In this document: piece after piece, positions 1 to 5,543 of the stretch | Layout: every line of letters begins with the position of its first letter | Numbering within the stretch: the stretch's first letter is position 1 | NCBI GenBank assembly: GCA_030633365.1 | Contig: DAOVSY010000170.1 | Span: 1 to 6,465 of the forward strand | Source: Spirochaetaceae bacterium | GTDB lineage: Bacteria; Spirochaetota; Spirochaetia; B11-G9 | Length of the DNA: 6,465 nucleotides | Direction: 5' to 3' | Program-made: the position numbers and the translations under genes | The notes under the pieces: generated by a model | Told to the model about the DNA's origin: nothing | Database searches by the model: none | The model's input: only the letters and a program-made list of their open reading frames with translations

Positions 1-591
1 AAAATAGCTTCTTTATATGCAGAAGATGGTGAGTATAGAAAGGCTTTGGTTTTTTACAGTGATTATTTAACAAGTTATTCCGACTCTGATTCTGCAGTTA
101 ATGTACGTTCTCAAATTAAAAAACTAAATTTATTGCAGAGTGGATCTAATGAAGCAGAAGCCGAACTGCTTGTAATAATAGAAGATAATAGTATTCAAAC
201 AAGTAAATCCAGAGAAGCACATATAGCACTTGCAAAAATGTATCTTTACAAATTTAATGGTAAAGAAGAATATGCCTTTGAGCTATTAACTACAATTGCT
301 GAATTAAGAGATCAATACCCATTTTCTGCAGCAAAAGCTATTTATTATTTGGGGGACTATTATTCAATTAAGAAAGAATATGTAAATGCTGCGAAGTCAT
401 TTGTTGATGCAGCAGGTTTGTATCCGGAAGATAAAGATCTTACAGGTGTATCTTTATTAAGAGCTGCCGAAATGGCAGTTGCTGCAGGAGATATTCGAAC
501 AGCAAAAAAAATGGTAAACCTGTTGGAAATAAATTTTCCATCCAGTGGATGGCTGGAAGAAGGGAAAAAGATTTTGGAGGAAAATAGATGA
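1..591 (+). CDS. TPR-repeat protein, 3' part (start lies upstream of window)
   Basis: The frame is open from base 1 to the TGA at 589-591, giving 196 visible residues. A TTG at base 46 could be taken as a start, but it sits inside a continuing helical repeat (YAEDGEYRKALVFY begins before it) and has no Shine-Dalgarno, so the gene almost certainly starts outside the window. The visible part consists of paired amphipathic helices with TPR-like spacing: residues 1-30, then AHIALAKMYLYKF, AIYYLGDYYSIKKEYVNAAKSF with a following YPED turn, and a last pair around LLRAAEMAVAAGDIRTAKKM. TPR proteins are scaffolds that bind partners; here the likely place is the periplasm or envelope, but the N-terminus that would show a signal peptide is missing. 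The gene overlaps the next one by 4 bases (ATGA), which suggests translational coupling. Its position upstream of an ExbB/ExbD/TonB set recalls CpoB/YbgF-type TPR proteins of Tol-Pal loci, but this is only an analogy. Confidence 0.8.
   Translation, partial: KIASLYAEDGEYRKALVFYSDYLTSYSDSDSAVNVRSQIKKLNLLQSGSNEAEAELLVIIEDNSIQTSKSREAHIALAKMYLYKFNGKEEYAFELLTTIAELRDQYPFSAAKAIYYLGDYYSIKKEYVNAAKSFVDAAGLYPEDKDLTGVSLLRAAEMAVAAGDIRTAKKMVNLLEINFPSSGWLEEGKKILEENR
576..580 (+). promoter_or_regulatory. Ribosome binding site of the barrel-like gene
   Basis: A GGAGG lies 7 bases before the ATG at 588, inside the last codons of the TPR gene. Together with the ATGA stop/start overlap it supports ATG 588 as the start and coupled translation of the two genes. 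Confidence 0.8.
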
Positions 592-2144
592 AAAAAATAA
601 TTTTCCCAATAATTTTCAGTATTGCTTTTTTTGTTTATGGAGAGGAGGATGCTCCATCATCTATAGAGCTGATTATACCTCCTGTAATAATTGAGTTTGA
701 AGAAAGACTTGAACAGAATATGGAATTAAAAGTGCCTGATTACGATGAAATTATTTTACCTGATCTGGAAATAACACTTCCTGATCCAGGAGAAATGATT
801 ATTGATAGTATAAATATTGACCTCCCAATTCCTGATATTGTTGAATATAGTTATAAAGAAAAAAATTCTTTTTTTAGCGAGGGGGTTCTTGGTATAGGAA
901 ATCGAAACCATCTTATAGGTAATATATCTCTTTTTCGTCTTGGACAAGGTTTAAGATTTTCCCTTTTATTTGCACATGATGGTCTTGATGGGTTTGGTCG
1001 TAATGCCGCAGGTATGGGATATTTTACCAGAGAGGAATTATTTGAGGGTAATTTTGAAAATGGATATGAATCTATAGTAATTAAGGGTTCTGGTTCATTT
1101 ATAGAAAATGAAAATGGTCTTCAGGGGAAGACTTCTTCTTATACTTCTGTTATTCATCGCATAAGCAGTTTGGAACTGGGTCTTTCTGGCGGTACTGTAT
1201 TTTCCTGGGATGGAAAAGTTGATTTGAATTTATCAGGAAAGACTCTTTCCGGAGAAATACCTGAATTAAAAGAAGAACTTATCCTTTCTTTATATAGCGG
1301 AATTGCCTGGCAGAAAAAATGGTTTGGCATCTCCCTTAATGGTAACTATATTTATGACAGATTAAGTGGAAGTAATGTTCAAAATATAGTTAATACAAAT
1401 CTAGAGTTTGGATTTGCTTTTAATTCTTTAGATCTGAAAGTAAAAGGTGGATTATTTTTACTCCAGGATTTATCCCTGTTATATCCTTTTTCTGTTTCAT
1501 TGGATGGTGCTTTCGGAGAATCTTTTCAGTACCAAAGTTCTGCTGGTTATTTTGCCAGTAATTACCTTAACTATAAAACCTGGATAGATTATCCCTTTTT
1601 TGATTTATCAGAGGGTATTGATAAGGGATGGTTCTGGGATGGTAAAATCATAGTATCACCTTTTTCTTATTCTGAATTTGGTCTGCAGTGGCAATATCAT
1701 AATATGGATAGTTATATGTCTGTTAATCCTGAATCATTTAATTCTACAAGTGGTTTGTTTAGTGTTGGTGCTGTTCAGGGTAATTATCTGGATTTATCAC
1801 CTTTTTTGAAATTAGAGATACTTTCCAGTTGGGATTTATTTTTTGGGTGGGATGCACAAATCCTTGCTGATAAAAAATTACTCAAGCCAGTACATTCAGC
1901 ATATACAGAAATAAATTATAACAAAGAAAAATATGGATTTTATATTATGGGGAATTACAGCATTGATCCATTAGTGGGAATCCCTGATCTTTCTTTTGGG
2001 ATAAATTATACAATAACCGAAGGTGTTGTTCTTGGATTCGAGGGTGAAGATATATTAGGCTTTTTTGCTGAAGATAGAATATTATTTGGTGATTATATAA
2101 AAGAGGGTGGGAAAATTTCACTCTTAACTAAGATATCTCTATAG
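588..2144 (+). CDS. Secreted beta-rich protein, probable outer-membrane beta-barrel
   Basis: I do not recognise a named family. The 518-residue product begins with a clear signal peptide: lysines at 2-3, a hydrophobic core from about 4 to 16, and a probable signal peptidase I site after VYG at residue 18. There is no lipobox cysteine. Residues about 25-87 form an acidic, proline-spaced segment with short recurring units ending in LPD, LPDPG or LPIPD, which looks like a periplasmic extension. From about residue 95 to the end the sequence is rich in Gly, Phe, Tyr and Trp, with alternating polar and hydrophobic residues in strand-length blocks separated by Asn/Gly/Ser turns. This is the texture of a transmembrane beta-barrel. 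The C-terminus (SLLTKISL) ends in Leu rather than the Phe usual for proteobacterial barrels. No TonB-box or plug domain is apparent, so it is probably not a classical TonB-dependent receptor. It is coupled to the TPR gene upstream and followed by the hairpin element and exbB. Confidence 0.7.
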   Translation: MKKIIFPIIFSIAFFVYGEEDAPSSIELIIPPVIIEFEERLEQNMELKVPDYDEIILPDLEITLPDPGEMIIDSINIDLPIPDIVEYSYKEKNSFFSEGVLGIGNRNHLIGNISLFRLGQGLRFSLLFAHDGLDGFGRNAAGMGYFTREELFEGNFENGYESIVIKGSGSFIENENGLQGKTSSYTSVIHRISSLELGLSGGTVFSWDGKVDLNLSGKTLSGEIPELKEELILSLYSGIAWQKKWFGISLNGNYIYDRLSGSNVQNIVNTNLEFGFAFNSLDLKVKGGLFLLQDLSLLYPFSVSLDGAFGESFQYQSSAGYFASNYLNYKTWIDYPFFDLSEGIDKGWFWDGKIIVSPFSYSEFGLQWQYHNMDSYMSVNPESFNSTSGLFSVGAVQGNYLDLSPFLKLEILSSWDLFFGWDAQILADKKLLKPVHSAYTEINYNKEKYGFYIMGNYSIDPLVGIPDLSFGINYTITEGVVLGFEGEDILGFFAEDRILFGDYIKEGGKISLLTKISL

Positions 2145-2148
2145 AGAT
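2135..2148. repeat. 14-bp perfect palindrome over the stop codon
   Basis: ATCTCTATAGAGAT reads the same on both strands and spans the TAG stop at 2142-2144. It may be an operator-like half-site pair or chance in AT-rich DNA. No T-run follows, so it is not a standard terminator. I could not build a convincing promoter around it. Confidence 0.35.
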
Positions 2149-2157
2149 TACTATTAA

Positions 2158-2186
2158 GGCTGGTCGGGACTTCGTCCCTGCTCGCC
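2158..2186 (+). repeat. Hairpin 1 of the element (copy A of the palindromic motif)
   Basis: GGC 2158-2160 pairs with GCC 2184-2186. UGGUC 2161-2165 faces UGCUC 2179-2183, giving U-C and C-U mismatches around G-U, G-C and U-G pairs. GGGAC 2166-2170 pairs with GUCCC 2174-2178 around a UUC loop. Confidence 0.7.
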
Positions 2187-2188
2187 CA

Positions 2189-2229
2189 TGAGTCGTACCG
2201 GAAGGACGAAGTCCTGAGGAACGATCTCA
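2189..2229 (+). other. Hairpin 2 of the element (long irregular stem)
   Basis: UGAG 2189-2192 pairs with CUCA 2226-2229 and U2225 is bulged. UCGU 2193-2196 pairs with ACGA 2221-2224. An A-A mismatch (2197/2220) is followed by CC/GG (2198-2199/2218-2219). A GGA/GA internal loop (2200-2202/2216-2217) may form tandem G-A pairs. AGGAC 2203-2207 pairs with GUCCU 2211-2215 around a GAA loop. The GGA/GA loop resembles part of a kink-turn but lacks the usual three-base bulge. Confidence 0.6.
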
Positions 2230-2230
2230 A

Positions 2231-2281
2231 CAACCAAAGCCTGGTCGCAAACAAGTTTGCTGCTCGGCTATGCAACCAAAG
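2231..2281 (+). repeat. CAACCAAAG direct repeats flanking hairpin 3
   Basis: The 9-mer CAACCAAAG occurs at 2231-2239 and again at 2273-2281, so hairpin 3 lies between (and slightly overlaps) two copies. The second copy runs into the exbB ribosome binding site (AAAGGAG). It may be part of a repeated unit, a duplication made by insertion, or a single-stranded binding site. Confidence 0.55.
2238..2269 (+). repeat. Hairpin 3 of the element (copy B of the palindromic motif)
   Basis: AGCC 2238-2241 pairs with GGCU 2266-2269. UGGUC 2242-2246 faces UGCUC 2261-2265, exactly as in hairpin 1. GCAAA 2247-2251 pairs with UUUGC 2256-2260 around CAAG. The outer and inner helices differ in sequence from hairpin 1 but keep their pairing. 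It is in the same orientation as hairpin 1, 80-81 bases downstream. Confidence 0.7.
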
Positions 2282-2284
2282 GAG
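2278..2284 (+). promoter_or_regulatory. Ribosome binding site that decides the exbB start
   Basis: AAAGGAG ends 9 bases before the ATG at 2294. An in-frame ATG at 2270 lies upstream of this site, within and just after hairpin 3, and has no ribosome binding site of its own. ATG 2294 is therefore the better start. Confidence 0.8.
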
Positions 2285-2293
2285 TTAATAAAT

Positions 2294-2902
2294 ATGTTTT
2301 TGATGATTTCAAAGGGCGGCCCTATTATGGTGCTGATCATTTTTTTATCTATAGTTGCAGGAGTCATTATTATTGAGCGCTTATTATTTTTCCGCAGAAT
2401 TCGTATGGATGAAGAAAAATTTATTGATCGCTTAAAATCTGCAATTCAAAAGAGTCATTATGATGAGGCTCTTGATATTTGTGAAAACAATACAACTCCC
2501 CTTTCTAACTTAATGAAGGTTGGTATTGAGCATCGAAGTTATGGGAAATCCGAGATAAAGGAATCTATTTTAGCAGCTGCAAATTTAGAGGTTCCTCAGT
2601 TAGAGAGGTATTTGACATCTCTTGGAACAATAGCCCATATTTCACCTTTGTTGGGTCTTTTGGGAACAGTCACAGGAAACATAAAAGCTTTTGGTGTACT
2701 GGGTAATTTTGGATCTGTAGCAGACCCTTCTCTTTTGGCAACAGGAATATCCGAAGCATTACTTACAACTGCTGCAGGTATTATTGTATCTATCCCTGCT
2801 ATTGCATTTTATAATTACCTCGTTGGAAAGGCAAATAATACAATTACAAATTTAGAGAACAGAGTAAATGATATGGTTCTGTTTTTTGGAGCAGGTGAGT
2901 AA
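2294..2902 (+). CDS. exbB: ExbB/TolQ/MotA-family proton channel subunit
   Basis: The product is an inner-membrane motor subunit that, with ExbD, uses the proton gradient to energise TonB. From ATG 2294 it has 202 residues, close to the usual size for short ExbB/TolQ proteins. The family layout is visible: a first membrane segment at about 10-30 followed by a basic FFRR, a long cytoplasmic part from about 35 to 108, then two membrane segments at about 110-130 and 157-177. The second holds SPLLGLLGTVTGNIKAF with the conserved threonine (T125). The third is preceded by GISEALLTTAAG, whose glutamate (E154) matches the functionally important TM3 glutamate of the family. I chose ATG 2294 over the in-frame ATG 2270 because the AAAGGAG at 2278-2284 fits only the former. 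The stop overlaps the exbD start by one base (TAATG). TolQ is the alternative name; the TonB-like third gene favours ExbB. Confidence 0.92.
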   Translation: MFLMISKGGPIMVLIIFLSIVAGVIIIERLLFFRRIRMDEEKFIDRLKSAIQKSHYDEALDICENNTTPLSNLMKVGIEHRSYGKSEIKESILAAANLEVPQLERYLTSLGTIAHISPLLGLLGTVTGNIKAFGVLGNFGSVADPSLLATGISEALLTTAAGIIVSIPAIAFYNYLVGKANNTITNLENRVNDMVLFFGAGE

Positions 2903-3312
2903 TGGTCTTTAAACGCCGTTTAAAGCCGGAAGCAAAAGTTGATCTTATTCCTATGATTGATGTTATTTTTCAATTGGTTGTTTTTTTTATGGTATCCAGT
3001 ACTTTTATTATTACTCCAGGAATTTCTCTGGAATTTCCTGATTCTACTACTGCAGAACCAGTGGTTATGACAAATCTGATTGTTACAATAGTTTCCGAAG
3101 ATGAGCTGTATCTTAATGATGAACTTAGTTCTGTTTCCAGTTTGAGCGAAATGCTTGGTTCTCTACCGGGAAGTAGTTCTGAAGAAATACAAAATGTGGT
3201 TATTGAAGGCGATCGCCGGGCTTCGTACAGTCTTATGGTTGATGTTCTTGATGTACTTAGAGAAAGCGGATTTACAGGTATTAATTTAAGAATGAGAGAA
3301 TCCGGAAATTGA
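2902..3312 (+). CDS. exbD: ExbD/TolR-family biopolymer transport protein
   Basis: The partner of ExbB in the proton-driven motor. The 136-residue product has a short basic cytoplasmic N-terminus (KRRLKPEAK), then VDLIPMIDVIFQLVVFFMV. The aspartate at residue 20 at the start of the single membrane segment is the family's proton-carrying acid. Residues from about 45 to 136 form the small periplasmic domain, with VTIVSEDELYLNDE matching the family's typical strand-turn-strand. The start codon overlaps the exbB stop (TAATG) and a GGAG/AGGTGAG region at 2887-2899 can serve as ribosome binding site. Its own stop overlaps the TTG start of the next gene, so the three genes are tightly coupled. Confidence 0.93.
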   Translation: MVFKRRLKPEAKVDLIPMIDVIFQLVVFFMVSSTFIITPGISLEFPDSTTAEPVVMTNLIVTIVSEDELYLNDELSSVSSLSEMLGSLPGSSSEEIQNVVIEGDRRASYSLMVDVLDVLRESGFTGINLRMRESGN

Positions 3313-4223
3313 AAAAAACAGATAATAAGCGACTTTCAAAAGCTATTTTAATAAGTATTGGTTTGCATATTTTTATATTATTAGGGATGAATTTTCTTAA
3401 CTGGTTTCCTACAGAGAATATTAAAAAAAAATACACTCCCCTTACTGTTAAAATTGAAAGTAGAACCGTAGAGACCAGTTCCAATGAAATTAAAATTGAA
3501 AACAAAGATTCTCAAATAGAAACTTATGTAGCTGAAACAGAAGTCGGATCAGTTGCCCAAATAGTTCCAAAAATAGAAACTGCTCCTGTTGTATCTTCAA
3601 CAGATACGGTCTTTGATCCATATGCAGATCTTGGTATGAATACGGGTAGCTCTTCTTCTGATCCTGAACCTTTGGAAGAGGGAGTCAGGGAAACACCATA
3701 TGTCCCAAAAAGTAAAAATAAAATCGAGTTGGAAGATCTTCCAACTAATACTGGAACAAATAATTTAGCATCTTCAGATTTGACATCAGCCTATTCAGAA
3801 GATAATAATGTATCAGTTGTAAGTGATAATGAGCTTTTAGATCTAAAGTCCGCTATTAGCGGGAGTAATGATCAAAGGGTCTCAGTATCAGGAAACCAGT
3901 CTGATTCTGAAACAAGTTCATTTGAATATAGAGATGTTCCTGTTGAATTTGATATTCCAGGAGAAAGCCGGGAGTTGTTGACAAATCCTCCACCAGAAAT
4001 TCCAGATGATCTTCCTTCTGATTTCCCTCCGGAGATTACATACCATATAAGATTTAGTTTAAATTCAGACGGATTGATTAAGGTCTTGAGCATAACCCAT
4101 TCCTTAGTATATCCTGAGATCGATGCAAGTATTCGAAAAGCTCTTAGATCCTGGACTTTTAAAGGTTCTTCAGATTCCGAACTTGTCGAAGGAACAATTA
4201 CATTAATCTTTAAGGGCAAATAG
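3309..4223 (+). CDS. tonB: TonB-like energy transducer
   Basis: The product links the ExbB/ExbD motor in the inner membrane to the outer envelope. It has 304 residues starting at a TTG (3309) that overlaps the exbD stop (TTGA). No in-frame ATG lies nearby upstream and a weak GAGAG at 3294-3298 is suitably placed. The N-terminus is diagnostic: a basic stretch, then a membrane helix at about 12-29 carrying S16-I-G-L-H20, the SxxxH motif that contacts ExbB/ExbD, at the same residue numbers as in E. coli TonB. Residues about 38-225 form a long linker rich in Ser, Asp, Glu, Asn and Thr, without the Pro-Lys/Pro-Glu runs typical of proteobacterial TonB. Residues about 226-304 look like a TonB C-terminal domain: ITYHIRFSLNSDGLIKVL, then YPEIDASIRKALRSWTF and a closing strand GTITLIF. 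TolA is the less likely alternative. Confidence 0.85.
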   Translation: MKKTDNKRLSKAILISIGLHIFILLGMNFLNWFPTENIKKKYTPLTVKIESRTVETSSNEIKIENKDSQIETYVAETEVGSVAQIVPKIETAPVVSSTDTVFDPYADLGMNTGSSSSDPEPLEEGVRETPYVPKSKNKIELEDLPTNTGTNNLASSDLTSAYSEDNNVSVVSDNELLDLKSAISGSNDQRVSVSGNQSDSETSSFEYRDVPVEFDIPGESRELLTNPPPEIPDDLPSDFPPEITYHIRFSLNSDGLIKVLSITHSLVYPEIDASIRKALRSWTFKGSSDSELVEGTITLIFKGK

Positions 4224-4228
4224 TTTAT

Positions 4229-4888
4229 ATGAAAATAAAAGCAGTAGGTTTTGACATTGATGGGACTTTATACCCTAATCTTTCTATGTATATAAGGTCC
4301 TCATCCTCTTTTCTCAGTCATCCCCGTTTAGTTTATCATTTTGGTAAAGTGCGAAAAGAGGTTCGTAAAACTGAGTTTTCCGGTGATTTTAGAGCTAATC
4401 AGGCTAAACTTCTTGGATATTCTATGAATATTTCACAGGAAAGGGCTGCTGATTTAATAGAACGACAATTATACCAAAGATGGGTTTATTCATTTAAGGG
4501 AGTTAAACCCTTTAAAAGTGTCAGACCAGCATTGCTTTCCCTAAAGCGTGAAGGTATAAAACTGGGTGCTTTATCGGATTTCCCAGTGGAGAGAAAATTG
4601 GAATTTTTAGGTCTTGCTGATTTAATGGAAATTGCTTTTTCTTCCGAAGAGACTGGTCATCTAAAGCCTCACAACGCACCTTTCATTAATTTGATAAGTA
4701 AATTCGGTATAAACCCCGGGGAAATTCTATATGTGGGAAATAGTTATAAATATGATATTCTAGGTGCAAAAAGAGTAGGTTTACGTACTGCTCATTTAGT
4801 AAAAAAACCGGATCCTGATAGTCAGGCAGATTTTTCCTTTCATTCGTTTCTGGATTTACGGGATTGGATATTAGCAATTAATAATTGA
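4229..4888 (+). CDS. HAD-superfamily hydrolase
   Basis: A probable phosphatase of the haloacid dehalogenase superfamily, cytoplasmic, substrate unknown. The 219-residue length is normal. Motif I is FDIDGTLYP, with D9 as nucleophile and D11 as acid/base. Residues about 17-95 are the helical cap. Motif II is LGALSDFP with S116. Motif III is GHLKPH with K146. Motif IV is YVGNSYKYDILGA: the first position that is usually Asp is Asn171, while D176 is kept. This GN variant occurs in some HAD hydrolases, so activity is still likely. The ATG is 5 bases after the tonB stop; an AAGGG at 4212-4216 is a somewhat distant ribosome binding site. It probably shares the exbBD-tonB transcript, but nothing in the sequence ties its function to the motor. 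Confidence 0.88.
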   Translation: MKIKAVGFDIDGTLYPNLSMYIRSSSSFLSHPRLVYHFGKVRKEVRKTEFSGDFRANQAKLLGYSMNISQERAADLIERQLYQRWVYSFKGVKPFKSVRPALLSLKREGIKLGALSDFPVERKLEFLGLADLMEIAFSSEETGHLKPHNAPFINLISKFGINPGEILYVGNSYKYDILGAKRVGLRTAHLVKKPDPDSQADFSFHSFLDLRDWILAINN

Positions 4889-4913
4889 CATCTTTTCATT
4901 CATAGGTAACAAT
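4885..4913 (+). promoter_or_regulatory. Possible sigma-70-type promoter for the coiled-coil gene
   Basis: A perfect TTGACA (4885-4890) overlaps the HAD stop codon. After a 17-base spacer comes AACAAT (4908-4913), 4 of 6 to the -10 consensus. The transcript would start near 4920, leaving a very short leader before ATG 4935. The 46-base gap holds nothing else I can name. Confidence 0.4.
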
Positions 4914-4923
4914 AATGGGGATT

Positions 4924-4928
4924 GGGAG
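4924..4928 (+). promoter_or_regulatory. Ribosome binding site of the coiled-coil gene
   Basis: GGGAG lies 6 bases before ATG 4935, inside a longer purine run GGGAGAGG. It supports that start, after which a membrane helix follows directly. Confidence 0.75.
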
Positions 4929-4934
4929 AGGTGT

Positions 4935-5543
4935 ATGGAATTCACAATTGGAAATATAATAACCTTGCTTGTGGTTGCTGTTGTTTTAGCTGTTTACAGG
5001 CAGTTGGATAAAAATAACCGTTCACTGGAAAAGATAAAACGATATTCCGAAAAAATTAAAGATGAGCTGGATGCATATATAGATGGCAAAACAGTAGAAG
5101 TTAAAAATTTTGCTATTGAGCTGGATGTACATCAGGAAACAGGAAAAGCCATTTTAAATCGGATTAACAAAGCCGAAGAACATCTGGAATCAAAAGCTGC
5201 TTATATTGAGAAAATGTATGAAAGAATAAACGAATACGATAAAGCTTTAAATGAACTGACACAAATGACAGGCCGGGTGCAGGATAACCTTGACAGGCTT
5301 CATGAAGAATCAGAATTTGTAGATAAGGTTGGGAAGAGAGTCAAAGAAGCTGGTTTAGGAATTCTTAAGCTTGAAAAAGAGATTCCAGGTTTAAAGCATG
5401 AGTTTGCCAAAGAAAATATTAAAGAATTGAAACTTGTCAGAACTGTTGTTTTAAAAGATACTCAGAAAATTGTTTCTCATGTAAAGAATGAACTTGATTC
5501 CGGTGAGAAGATGATAAAAGCTTTTGGCATTACTGTAGGTTAA
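4935..5543 (+). CDS. Membrane-anchored coiled-coil protein, SpiroCoCo-like, N-terminal part
   Basis: The 202 residues to the TAA at 5541-5543 begin with a membrane helix at about 4-20 (ending VVLAVYRQLDK). From residue 23 onward the sequence is highly charged and helical, with heptad-like spacing of Leu, Ile and Val. This fits an inner-membrane anchored coiled coil facing the cytoplasm or periplasm. The opening pattern RQLDKNNRSLEKIKRY and the later MTGRVQDNLDRLHEESEFVD resemble long coiled-coil proteins annotated as SpiroCoCo in spirochaetes; this is recognition from memory, not a search. The molecular role is unknown, and a structural or envelope-organising role is a guess. The family members I recall are long and uninterrupted, so this may be the front part of a split or broken gene: the same frame stays open for at least 307 more codons after the stop. 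Confidence 0.75.
   Translation: MEFTIGNIITLLVVAVVLAVYRQLDKNNRSLEKIKRYSEKIKDELDAYIDGKTVEVKNFAIELDVHQETGKAILNRINKAEEHLESKAAYIEKMYERINEYDKALNELTQMTGRVQDNLDRLHEESEFVDKVGKRVKEAGLGILKLEKEIPGLKHEFAKENIKELKLVRTVVLKDTQKIVSHVKNELDSGEKMIKAFGITVG

Larger units (their letters stand above)
2158..2269. repeat. GC-rich three-hairpin intergenic element (REP/MITE-like repeat or structured RNA)
   Basis: Between the barrel-like gene and exbB lies a 112-base block of about 58% GC in otherwise AT-rich sequence. Read as + strand RNA it folds into three adjacent hairpins: 2158-2186, 2189-2229 and 2238-2269. Hairpins 1 and 3 are related: each has an outer helix, an identical 5-by-5 module (UGGUC on the 5' side, UGCUC on the 3' side), and an inner helix with a tiny loop, while the helix sequences differ but stay paired. 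Hairpin 2 is a longer irregular stem. No hairpin is followed by a U-tract, so simple intrinsic termination is unlikely. I compared it by eye with hammerhead cores and group II intron domain 5 and found no match. The composition contrast and related palindromes fit a dispersed extragenic palindromic repeat. The placement directly before the exbB ribosome binding site also fits a cis-acting leader. The sequence alone does not decide which, and the strand of any RNA is uncertain. Confidence 0.7.

Noticed and set aside
46..48. TTG 46 as the start of the TPR gene
   Set aside because: The frame and the helical repeat continue to base 1 and no ribosome binding site precedes it.
2158..2269. Hammerhead ribozyme, group II intron domain 5, or intrinsic terminator
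   Set aside because: CTGAGGA at 2214-2220 resembles a hammerhead CUGANGA, but the matching GAAA and cleavage-site strands are absent. The hairpin 2 stem lacks the domain 5 triad and bulge layout. No hairpin is followed by a T-run.
2093..2275. Minus-strand 60-codon open frame across the barrel/exbB gap
   Set aside because: It lies over the hairpin element and the end of the barrel-like gene, has no ribosome binding site, and its Arg/Ser/Leu-rich product reflects the palindromes. Such frames are often annotated as spurious hypotheticals over repeats.
2158..2281. CRISPR array
   Set aside because: Only two related units in unequal contexts, with arms that differ and no regular spacers.
2270..2293. 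ATG 2270 as the exbB start
   Set aside because: It overlaps the edge of hairpin 3, has no ribosome binding site, and adds eight residues not typical of ExbB; AAAGGAG fits ATG 2294.
3208..3217. GGCGATCGCC palindrome in exbD
   Set aside because: A single site within conserved coding sequence, explained by the codons for Gly-Asp-Arg; no sign of a wider pattern.
3423..3431. Nine-A run in tonB as a phase-variation tract
   Set aside because: It encodes three lysines in frame in an AT-rich genome; runs of this length are expected and nothing else suggests switching.
3872..4219. Minus-strand 115-codon open frame inside tonB
   Set aside because: Fully inside a well-supported gene, no ribosome binding site, and a low-complexity product mirroring the tonB linker.
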